The notes beneath the pieces were generated by a model. That model was not told where the DNA came from, searched no databases, and was given only the letters and a program-made list of their open reading frames with translations. From the NCBI GenBank assembly GCA_033964015.1, contig CM066916.1, positions 12,936,501 through 13,000,500 on the forward strand: a stretch of 64,000 nucleotides of DNA, given 5' to 3'. The stretch's first letter is position 1; each line of letters starts with the position of its first letter. Shown here piece after piece: positions 49,154-61,100 of this stretch. The translations under genes and the position numbers were made by a program. This DNA comes from Scolanthus callimorphus (lineage: Eukaryota; Cnidaria; Anthozoa; Actiniaria; Edwardsiidae).

Positions 49154-52100
49154 CTACTTCTTACTTTTCATCACCTGAAGAAACTCACTGAAAAAGTTTT
49201 TCTTCTCTTCGTGCATCTCCTTTAACACAGCAACCTTTTGTTCTTCAGCCTTCTCCCTTTTTTCTGAGTATTCTCTCAGAAAGTCCAGCATTTCGCTAGC
49301 AGATGATCTGCCTTTTCTTTTCCTTCGTCTCACTCCTTTCTTCACCTTTGAGGCATCACTTCCACTTTCTGTGTCACTGTCACTTGATACAGCATCTGTT
49401 GAGCATGATGCAGAGGAAGCTGAACTATATGTAGCTGCAGCAGAGGATGGAGAAGGTGCTGAAGCTGCTGATGTATCTAGGCAATAGACTGGATTTACTT
49501 TTGGGCTATTGCCCATGCAATCTGTCATGGCATCAAAGAATTTCCAATCTTTTCTTTCTCTTCCAGTGTTACGGTTGTTATCCTCTATTGACTTGAAGGA
49601 CTGCTCAAGCTTGTTCCATTTGCGTTGACACTGGTCGCCAGTTACAGATACATTAGGTGAATTGCTGTTAAAATATTGTGCAACATGCTCAAACACCACT
49701 TTCTTTGTTGTCTTTCCTTTCTTAAAGAGATGCTTGTGTTTGTTGTAGCTATCAATGAGTAACTTTATATCATTATCATCCCAGTGGGTCAGCATAGAGG
49801 TGACATTTAGACTGATATTAGTGAGCTGTGATCCTGACTCTGCAGTGGGCACTGTTAGTGATACTGGATTGTTCACTACACCACCTATAAAGAAATGAGT
49901 ATTATTCATTAAAAAACACGAATGTCTGCATGCATCTCTTTGTGAACATTAAATTGTTGATACTGTAGGTGGAAGGAATAATTAGAGTTTATATGAACAA
50001 AAATACTCAAGAAAAAAGAAGTTAGTAACTAACGTAACTTTTTCTTAAGCTTAAAACTAAGTCATAGACATTATCCAAACTCAACTGAATGAAATTTGCA
50101 GCACTCGGCCAAATTACGATTATTAGGGCCATTGCATTTTTATCCACAACCCCCCTATTGAGGAGAATTTCTGAGGGGTGACGTCAAGGGGAGTTTTTTC
50201 TGAGGGTTATCTTTTTTCTGCACCATTATATTTTCTGAGGGGCGTAAAAAATTGAAATTGGGATAATTGAGGAGGGTGTTGAGGAGAATTTCTGAGGGGT
50301 GACGTCAATGGGAGACTGTTTTTTCTGAGGGCTATCTTCTTTCTGCGCCATGATATTCGATTTGGGATAATTTCTGAAGGTTGTGTCATTAGGATTTTCG
50401 ATTATTTTCTGAGGGGATATTTCGATTATTTTCTGAGGGGATAAACATATCGAGATTTCTGAGGACCATAAAAGTGGGATTTACAATGCCACTTTTTGGT
50501 CACTGTTCCAAATGTCAATTTTGTATTGTTTTCTTGTTAGCTGATGCTCGTGAAAAATTCATGGAGTATCAGGGGGAAATCAATATTCTCTAAAAAAAAA
50601 ACGGCAACGACATCATAATGGGGGGGGGGAGGCATGATTCCTGAGTTCCGTGAATGTTTTTTTCGTAAATTCCAGGGATCACAGGTTGTCAAGCAATTTT
50701 GTTTGTATGTTTATCATATCTCAGTAAGGGAAGATAAGAAACCCAGGTTAAGTAAAATTGTTCTAAGAGTTTGTTAGTTACGAGATGATATTTTAAATTT
50801 AAGAGATAATATTTTTTCATGACTTTAGCACGCGCTCGGCGAAGCAAGATGTACATTTAAAACTTGAATGAAAATTTTTCTAAGCTCAAAGCTTTCGAAT
50901 TGAAATTATACCTGTACATAACTGTAAGTAATCTGTAATAGAATTATTTAGGTTTGGAATGGTGCTTTAGGCTGTGCGAACTCAGTTCTTTTTTAGGTTC
51001 TGTGGGACACAAGATAAGATAAGATAATGCTTGTTTATTGCTTCTGTTTGCAGAAATACATACTGAATTACCGGAGTAAGGTCCAGACAATTTCAACATA
51101 GCAGCGATGGCGGCTTTGTCCCTCGCTTAAAAAATCGCTTGAATTAAAACTTAGCCCAAGTGAATCTTTTCCAACAAAAAGACACACCAATGGAGATCTT
51201 TCCTCCTTCTCTTCTGGTTTGTGTCCTTCGTTTTGTGATACAGGTCAGCATATATTCTTAGATAATATTATCCATGGCTTTGGTTTTTGTGTAAATGTGT
51301 AATTTCGACTTGGCACACGCTCTGCCTCTGGGAAGAAAGGCAATGGTATACATTTGTTAAGGTTTGAATGAAAACTTTTCTCAGCTTAAAAAAACGCCCA
51401 CTGTCCAGATTTCCACCTTCTCTTCAGGTTTGCGAAATCTTTTTTTGGCAGCACAGCTTCAGGGCTAAGCGGAGTGAGTGACACAATTTCTCTTACGGTA
51501 TTAATATATAGACTAGCTGATGCAAGTGAAAAATTCACTGAGTATATAAAAGGGGAAATTTATCATTACTTATAGTATTATCATTCTCTCAAAAAACGGT
51601 CTGAAAAATAAAAATAACAACGGACATTATTATGGGGGAAGGGGAGGCATGATTTTCTCAAAAAAACAGCCTGAAAAAGAAAAATAACAATGGACATCAT
51701 AATGGGGGAGGGGGAATCATTTTCCTGAGTTCCCTGCAGAATGTTTTTCGTAAATTCGAGGGTTCACAGGGTTTTTTATTTGATTGACAGCAAATTATTT
51801 TGTTCTACAAAACTTTGCCAAAAAGACAGCCCAAAGGCTGCTCGTCGGCGCCTTTGTGTTTTGGTCAGCTGGCAAAGTTTTAGTTCGCATTAGGAAATTA
51901 ACTTTTCTGGCAAATTCTGACCGCAAAATCAGAAAAGTTTGCCAAGTGCGACCCCTGCCTTAAATTCAACATGGCGCGGATGGCGGCTTTCTCCTTGCTT
52001 AAACCCTTAAAAAATCGCTTGAATTATAACTTAGCCCAAAGTGAATCTTCTCCAACAAAAACATGCCACTGGAGGGATTTCCTCCCTCTCTTCGGGATTG

Positions 52101-55100
52101 CCTGTGTCCTTTGTTTTGCGATACAGCCGTCAGGATTATACTTATATATTATTATTCATGACTTTCACGGACTTTGTTTTGTAAATGTGTCATTTCGTCT
52201 TAGCATGACTTAGCGCCCGCTCTGAGGGAAGCAAGGTAGTGTGTACGTCTGTTGAAACTTGAATGAAAATTTTTCTCAGCTCAAAGCTTTCGAATTAGAA
52301 TTATCCCTGCACATTCCTGTATGTAATCTGTAAGAGAGCCATTTAGGTTTGAATGTCTATGGTGCTTTCGGCTGCGCGAACTGAGTTCTTTTCTAGTTTC
52401 TGTGGGAGATTTCAACATGACCGTGGCGGCTTTTTTGGCCCTCGCTTGAATTAGAACTTAGCCCAAGGTGAATCTTTTCCAACAGAAACACCCCCACTGT
52501 CCAGATTTCCACCTTCTCTTCAGGTCTATGAACTTTTTTTGGGCGGCACAGCTTCAGGGGCTAAGCAGAGTGAGTGCGGACACGATTTCTCTTACGGTAT
52601 TACTGTGCGGCTACGTCAACCGGGCCATTTTGTAAGAAGTTAGCCAATCAGAAAGCGAGTACAGAACAAAGGATCTCGACTTTCTTGAGATCTGAGACAC
52701 CGAAATATCGCTTTTCTCGTAAAAATTGTGGAAATTATGAGCAGAAATAACTTCAAAACACGTTATAACTCATCGTCAGATGTATTGCAGGTATTAAATT
52801 TGCTTAGAATGGCTTGAATCTCTAAATGAGAAACTTTTTACGGGATGGCCCGGTTGACGTAGTCGCACAGTAATATATAGACTAGCTGATGCCCGTGAAA
52901 AATTCACGGAGTGCAAGGGGGAAATTTATTTTACTTAAAGTGTTCTCTGTTTAAAAAAAAACGGAAAAGAAAAAAATCACAATGGCCATATGGATGTGGG
53001 GAAGGGTTCATGATTTCCCTGAGTTCCCCCTTCCATAAACTGCTCGATTTACATTGCTAATAACCTCCCCCAGCATGACTACCACGTCCCACCATGCCGA
53101 AATAAATAAAGTAAGCCCAAAAGGATTTTTTGCACTGGTCTCCCTGATTTTGATGGGACAAAATCGCGCGTGAGTCCGTCTCTTAACTTAAATCGGTCAA
53201 AGAACCCGTGAAAATCGAAAACGCAATTAAGCCTATTACGTAAAACCCATTTGACTTCGGAATTGTTTGTATGTTTATCATATCTCAGTGAGGGAAGAGA
53301 AGAAACCACTGGGGTCAAGTAAAAATGTTCTAAGGACTAAGAATTTTTTTAGTTTATGATTTATATTTTTTCGGCTTTGTCCCTCGCTTAAAAAATAGCT
53401 TGAATTAGAACTTAGCCCAAAGTGAATCTTTTCCAACAAAAACATGCCCACTGGAGGGATTTCCTCCTTTTCTTTAAGATTGTGTCCTTCGTTTTGCGAT
53501 ACAGCCGTCAGGATTTATACTTTAAGAGAATATTATTCATGACTTTCAAGGACTTTGTTTTGTAAATGTGTCATTTCGACTTAGCATGACTTAGCGCCCG
53601 CTCTGAGGGAAGCAAGGTAGTGTGTACGTTTGTTGGTCTTTGTTGAAACTTGAATGAAAATTTTTCTCAGCTCAAAGCTTTCGAATTAGAATTATTCCTG
53701 CACATTCCTGTATGTAATCTGTAAGAGAACCATTAAGGTCTGGATGTCTATGTTGCTTTCGTCTGTGCGAACTGAGTTCTTTTTTTAGTTTCTGTGGGAG
53801 ATTTCAAAATGGCGGCGATGGCGGCTTTGTCTCTCGCTTAGGAAATCGCTTGAATTAGAACTTAGCCCAAGGTGAATCTTTTCCAACAAAAACACTCCCA
53901 CTGTCGAGATTTCCACCTTCTCCTCGGGTCTGTGAACTTTTTTTGGCGGCACAGCTTCAGGGCTAAGCGGAGCAAGTGCGGACACGATTTCTCTTACGGT
54001 ATTAATATTTAGTATAAACCAACTAATGGTCTATTACAAATCCTGCATTCTGATTGGCTGAGCTACTAATGGTCTATTAGTGATAGACCGTGCCTGGCAA
54101 AACCACCACCTTTCTTTGCAAGAAAACTTGATTTTTTCAACATAAAATAATGGCATTCATTGCCAAAACCGACCAACTAGTTGGTTTATACTAAAACAAT
54201 TAGACCTCTCGTCCTCTGTGCTATGATATCAATAGACCATAAGGCCACCATTCGGCCTTCGGCCTCATGGTCTATTCATCATAGCACATTCGGCCTTGAG
54301 GTCTAATTGTTAAATAGACTAGCTGATGCCCGTGAAACATTCACGGAGTGTAAGAGGGAAATTTATTTTACTAAAAGTGTTCTCTGTCTAAAAAAAAACG
54401 GGAACAAAAATCACAATGGCCATATGGATACGGGGAGGGGTTCATGATTTCCCCCTTCCATAAACTGCTGGATTTACATTACTAATAACCTCCCATCAGC
54501 ATGAGTACCCCGTCCCACCATGCCGAAATAAATGAAGTGAGCCCAAAAGGATATTTTTTTTGCATTGGTCTCCCTGATTGGTGCGACAAAATCACGCGTG
54601 TCTGTCTCTCAAATCGGTCAAAGAACCCGTGAAAATCGAAAGCGCAATTTGACTTCAGAATTGCTTGTGTGTTTATCATATCTCAGTGAGGGGAGAGAAG
54701 AAACAGGTCAAGTAAAAATGGTCTAAGGACTAATAATTTTTTTAGTTTATATTATTTATATTTTTTCGGCTTTATAACTCGCTTAAAAAATAGGCTTGAA
54801 TTATAACTTAGCCCAAAGTGAATCTTTTCCAACAAAAACATGCCCACTGGAGGGATTTCCTCCTTCTCTTCGGGATCGTGTCCTTCGTTTTGCGATAGAG
54901 CCGTCAGGATTTATACTTAGAGAATATTACTCATGACTTTCACGGACTTTGTTTTGTAAATGTGTCATTTCGACTTAGCATGACTTAGCGCGTGCTCCGA
55001 GGGAAGCAAGGTAGTGTGTACGTTTGTTGAAACTTGAATGAAAATTTTTCTTAGCTCAAATCTTTCAAGTTAGAATTATCCCTGCACATTCCTGTATGTA

Positions 55101-58100
55101 ATCTGTAAGAGAACCATTTAGGTTTCAATGTCTTTGGTGCTTTCGGCTGCGCGAACTGAGTTCTTTTTTAGTTTCTGTGGGAGATTTTCAACATGGCGGC
55201 GATGGCGGCTTTGTCCCTCGCTTAAGAAATCGCTTGAATTAGAACTTTGCCCGGGGTGAATCTTTTCCAACAAAAACACGCCCACGGTCCAGATTTCCAG
55301 CTTCTCTTCAGGTTTGCGAACTTCTTTTGGCGGCACAGCTTCAGGGCTAAGCGGAGTGAGTGCGGACACGATTTCTCTTACGGTATTAATATATAGACTA
55401 GCTGATGCCCGTGAAAAATTCACGGAGTGTAAGGGGGAAATTTACTAAAAGTGTTCTCTGTTTAAAAAAAAACGGGGAAAAAATCACAATGGCCATATGG
55501 ATGTGGGGAGGGGTTCATGATTTCCCCCTTCCATAAACTGCTGGATTTACATTACTAATAACCTCCCATCACCATGAATACCCCGTCCTGACCATGTCGA
55601 AATAAATGAAGTGAGCCCAAAAGGATTTTTTTTTGCACTGGTCTCCCTGCTTGGTTTGACAAAATCACGCGTGTCAGTCTCTCAAATCGGTCAAAGAACC
55701 CGTGAAAATCGAAAGCGCAATTTGACTTGGGAATTGTTTGTATGTTTATCATATCTCAGCGAGGGGAGAGAAGAAACAGGTCAAGTAAAAATGGTCTAAG
55801 GACTAATAAATTTTTTTAGTTTATATTATTTATATTTTTTCGGCTTTATCCCTCGCTTAAAAAATTGCTTGAATTAGAACTGAGCCCAAAGTGAATCTTT
55901 TCCAACAAAAACATGCCCACTGGAGGGATTTCCTCTTTCTCTTCGGGATTGTGTCCTTCGTTTTGCGATAGAGCCGTCAGGATTTATACTTAGAGAATAT
56001 TATTCATGACTTTCACGGACTTTTCGACTTAGCATGACTTTAGCGCGTGCTCCGAGGGAAGCAATGTAGTGTGTACGTTTGTTGAAACTTGAATGGAAAT
56101 TTTTCTCAGCTCAAATCTTTCAAGTTAGAATTATCCCTGCACATTCTTGTATGTAATCTGTAAGAGAACCATTTAGGTTTGAATGTCAATGGTGCTTTCG
56201 GCTGCGCGAACCGAGTTCTTTTTTAGTTTCTGTGGGAGAATTCAACATGGCAGCGATGGCGGCTTTGTCCCTCGCTTAAGAAATCTCTTGAATTGGAACT
56301 TAGCGCAAGGTGAATCTTTTCCAACAAAAACACGCTCATGGTCCAGATTTCCTCCTTCCCTTCGGGTTTGCGAACTTCTTTTGGAGGCACAGCTTCAGGG
56401 CTGAGCGGAGCGAGTGTCGACACGATTTTCCTTACGGTATTAATATGTAGAACTAGCTGATGCCCGTGAAAAATTCACAAGTGTAAGGGGGAAATTTATT
56501 TTACTTAAAGTGTTCTCTGCTTAAAAAAAAAACGGAAAATAAAAAAATCACACTGGCCATATGGATGTGGAGAGGGGCGGTTCATGATTTCCCCCTTCCA
56601 TAAACTGCTCGATTTACATTACTAATAACCTCCCATCAGCATGACTACCACGTCCCACCATGCCGAAATAAATTAAACTAGCTGATGCCCGTGAAAAATT
56701 CACGGAGTGTAAGAGGGAAATTTATTTTACTAAAAGTGTTCTCTGTTAAAAAAAAAACGGGAAAAAAATCACAATGACCATATGGATACGGGGAGGGGTT
56801 CATGATTTCCCCCTTCCATAAACTGCTGGATTTACATTACTAATAACCTCCCATCAGCATGAGTACCCCGTCCCACCATGCCGAAATAAATGAAGTGAGC
56901 CCAAAAGGATATTTTTTTTTGCATTGGTCTCCCTGATTGGTGCGACAAAATCACGTGTGTGTCCGTCTCTCAAATCGGTCAAAGAACCCGTGAAAATCGA
57001 AAGCGCAATTTGACTTCAGAATTGCTTGTATGTTTATCATATCTCAGTGAGGGGAGAGAAGAAACAGGTCAAGTAAAAATGGTCTAAGGACTAATAATAT
57101 TTATGTCAATTCTGCTCAGAAACACTTGCTTGTTATCCTAGACTTTATCCTTCAAAAAAATTGTTTTCACGTGATCACAGAAGAACAGGGAACCATAATA
57201 TTCAAGGTGAGAAACTCGTCTCAGACGGGAAACGCGTCTCTAGTGTGAATACAGCTAATTAGCCAGGTAGTTTATAGCCGATTTGGTTCAAACAGAATCT
57301 TTTCTCAAAAGCCACCGTGGAAATTGCGCGGGCACAAAAATCTATTCTCATAATAATAGGTAAAATATTTGCTGAGAAACTAGGAGGATATTTCATGAAA
57401 GTATTTGAAACCTGTAGTCGTAGTTTGCCACTTTTTAGTCGACAGTCAATTACGTTTATTGGATGAGTTGTATCTTTGATGTCTTGGGCCAACATTTTGA
57501 GCAGCGAACACTATCTTTCCTCCACTGTTTATTTTACCCAGTAAACATTTTGAGCTCAAGAGTAGAAGTCTCTCTCGGACATTTTGATTTGCAAGAATTA
57601 CAGAAATCTTTCCCAATGAAACGGCCTTCCGATATTTTCAAAGGCGACATTTTAGAGAATTCAGAGGAGACCTCTCGCAGAGGAGAGTGATGGTACGGCA
57701 GAAATCCAGGCTAGGGTTCAAACGAAGTTCAACCTGCTGAAGCGTAAAATTGTGCGGGCATAAAATCTAATACGCATAAAATCTAATGTTTACAACAACG
57801 TAAAGACGACGCTGATTTTCAAGCAAATTTGTCAAACCGTCCTTCCATAGCATCAGAGATTGCATTTCCTTTATGAGAAGTAATCATCAAAATATTTCGC
57901 TGCTACAGACTTCCTCGTACCTCGCGAAGAATTCCACAACTTATATACAACTTCACTGGAAGAGGCACATTGTTAAGTTTTGAAAATGTCCATGCCGAAA
58001 GCAGCGCAGACGTGGATGCCGTAGCCCTTCTAATTTTATCGGTAAAATAACTCGGGAGAGTTACCGGGAAACCATTTCGCGACAAAGGAAGACATTTTGG

Positions 58101-61100
58101 AAACAAAGCAAGGCACCTCCGTAAATGGCTGTTTTACTACAAGAAACAATTGCACTTTCGGGGAATTCATACTTCACAGGTACTAGAGGGATAAATAAAG
58201 TCGCAAAGGAGTGAGAAATCCAAGTTAATTTTGTTATTTTTTGTTCCTATTTTGAGGATTTTCGGAACCCGAAAATGTTTAGGAGAGAAGAAAATTTTGG
58301 GAGTTCCGAAAAACGCAAAATTCGTCATTCGTTCGCTTTTAAGGTAATTTATCTTGCCCGAAAATATTTCGGCCATTTTGAGAAACGATCCCATGGTTAT
58401 TGGGTAACCATACATTTTCGGCTGGGCTACTCAAAATCGATACTCAAAAACGTTTGTTATAAGAATAAACCGTTCAGTAAAGAAGTGGGGTGTGTGGTTG
58501 GAGTTCTGCTTTAAGGCATTGCCTAAATCTATATAGTAATCAATACTGCATGATAACGGCCTGTTTGAGTCACCCTTGCGTACACCAGTCACTCAAGTTC
58601 CAGTCACACCTCAGGGTATTCCAGTCACCCTGTTGTAAACCGGTCAGTCAAGTTCCAGTCACAGCTTAGCATATTTCAGTCACCCTGGTGCATGTACACC
58701 GGTCAGTCAAGTTCCAGTCACAGCTTAGCATATTTCAGTCACCCTGGTGCATGTACACCGATCAGTCAAGTTCCAGTCACACCTCAGGGTATTCCAGTCA
58801 CCCTGTTGTAAACCGATCAGTCAAGTTCCAGTCACAGCTTAGCATATCTCAGTCACCCTGGTGCATGTACACCAATCAGTCAAGTTCCAATCACAGCTTA
58901 GGGTATTCCAGTCATCCTATTGTGCATCAGTCAATCAAGCTCCAGTTACAGCTCAGGGTATTCCAGTCACCCTGTTGTACACTGATCAGTCACGTTCCAG
59001 TCACAGCTCAGGATATTCCAATCACCCTGTTGTCCACCAATCAGTCAAGTTCCAGTCATAGCTTAGGGTATTCCAATCACCCTGTTGTCCACCAATCAGT
59101 CAAGTTCCAGTCATAGCTTAGGGTATTCCAATCACATGTTGTACACCGATCAGTCAAATTCCAGGTCATAGCTCAAGTATTCCAGTCACCCTGTTGTACA
59201 TCGATCAGTCACGTTCCAGTCACAGCTCAGAGTATTCCAGTCACCCTGTTGTACACCAGTCGGTCAAGTTCCAGTCACAGCTCAGGGTATTCCAGTCACC
59301 CTATTGTGTACCAGTCAGGCAAGCTCACAGTCACAGCTCTGGGTATTTCAGTCACCCTGGTGTGCACCCATCAGTCAAGTTCCTTTCACAGCACAGGGTA
59401 TTCCAGTCACCCTGTTGTACACCAGTCGATCAAGTTCCAGTCACAGCTTAGGGTATTCCAGTCATCCTGGTGTCAGGGTCCAAAAAGGGTAAAGTGGGAG
59501 CTGGGATTGGCCTTATTTTAGGCTGGGAAAATTGGATTGGGGTCACTGGGACTGGGATTTGACCACTGGGAATAGGAATTAATGTCCACTAAACTGGGAA
59601 TGGGATTCTATATTATTTCCCTTTTCTTGTAAACGACAAAAAAACATCGTTTTAAAATAAAATCAGTATAAACATGTGAAAAAGACATAAAACAAATAAA
59701 ACAACAACAAAAATTAGAGGCGGTTTTCACATGACTGTCATGAAACCAATTGCAGAGTAATTACATCAATTCTCATCAATTCAGGATATTCCAGTCACCC
59801 TGTTGTACACTGATCAGCCAATTTCACAGTATGACAAAAAAAATTACAGGCGGTTTTTCACATGACTGTCATGAAACCAATTGCAGAGTAATTACATCAA
59901 TTCTCATCAATTCAGGATATTCCAGTCACCCTGTTGTACACTGATCAGCCAATTTCACAGTCACAGCTCAGGGTATTTCAGTCATCCTATTGTGCACCAG
60001 TCAGTCAAGCTCCAGTTACAGCTCAGGGTATTCCAGTCACCCTGTTGTACAGTGATCAGTCATGTTCCAGTCACAGCTCAGGATATTCCAATGAAGTTCC
60101 AGTCACAGCTCAGGGTATTCAGATCACCCTGTTGTCCACCAATCAGTCAAGTTCCAGTCACACCTTAGGGTATTCCAGTCACCCTGTTGTACACTGATCA
60201 GTCGCGCTCCCGTCACAGCTCAGGATATTCCAATGAAGTTCCACTCACAGCTCAGGGTATTCCAATCACCCTGTTGTCCACCCATCAGTCACGTTCCAGT
60301 CACAGCTGAGGGTATTCCAGTCACCTTGTTGTGCACCGATCAGTCACGTTCCAGTCATAGCTTAGGGTATTCCAATCACCCTGTTGTACACCGATCAGTC
60401 AAGTTCCAGGTCATAGAGCAGAATATTCCAGTCACCCTGTTGTACACCGATCAGTCACGTTCCAGTCACAGCTCAGAGTATTCCAGTCACCCTGTTGTAC
60501 ACCAGTCGATCAAGTTCCAGTCACAGCTCAGGGTATTCCAGTCACCCTATTGTGTACCAGTCAGGCAAGCTCACAGTCACAGCTCTGGGTATTTCAGTCA
60601 CCCTGGTGTGCACCCATCAGTCACGTTCCTTTCACAGCACAGGGTATTCCAGTCACCCTGTTGTACATCAGTTGGTCAAGTTCCAGTCATAGCTTAGGGT
60701 ATTCCAGTCACCCTGGTGTCAGGGTCCAGAAAGGGTAAAGTGGGAGCTGGGATTGGCCTTATTTTAGGCTGGGAAAATTGGATTGGGGTCACTGGGACTG
60801 GGATTTGACCACTGGGAAATAGGAAATAATGTCCACTAAACTGGGAATGGGATTCTATATTATTTCCCTTTTCCTTGTAAACGACAAAAAAACATCGTTT
60901 TAAAATAAAATCAGTGTAAACATGTGAAAAAGACATAAAACAGATAAAACGACAAAAAGAATTAGAGGCGGTTTTCACATGACTGTCGTGAAACCAATTG
61001 CAGAGTAATTACATCAATTCTCATCAATTCAGGATATTCCAGTCACATTGTTGCACACTGATCAGCCAATTTCACAGTCACAGCTTAGGGTATTTCAGTC

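Larger units (their letters stand above)
50537..57100 (-). mobile_element. Head-to-tail array of Helitron-like units
   Basis: Read on the minus strand each unit starts TCTATATATTAATACC and ends with a hairpin CCGTGAATTTTTCACGG, then GCATCAG, then CTAG. That is the Helitron plan (5' TC; 3' hairpin just before CTRR). The next unit's TC follows CTAG directly. Units: 51512-50537 (3' end CTAA), 52881-51513, 54318-52882, 55397-54319, about 56453-55398, a 224-bp 3' fragment 56677-56454, and a 5'-truncated unit above 56678. The basic length is 1.0-1.08 kb; the second and third units are longer partly because of MITEs. No Rep/helicase gene, so nonautonomous. Confidence 0.75.
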
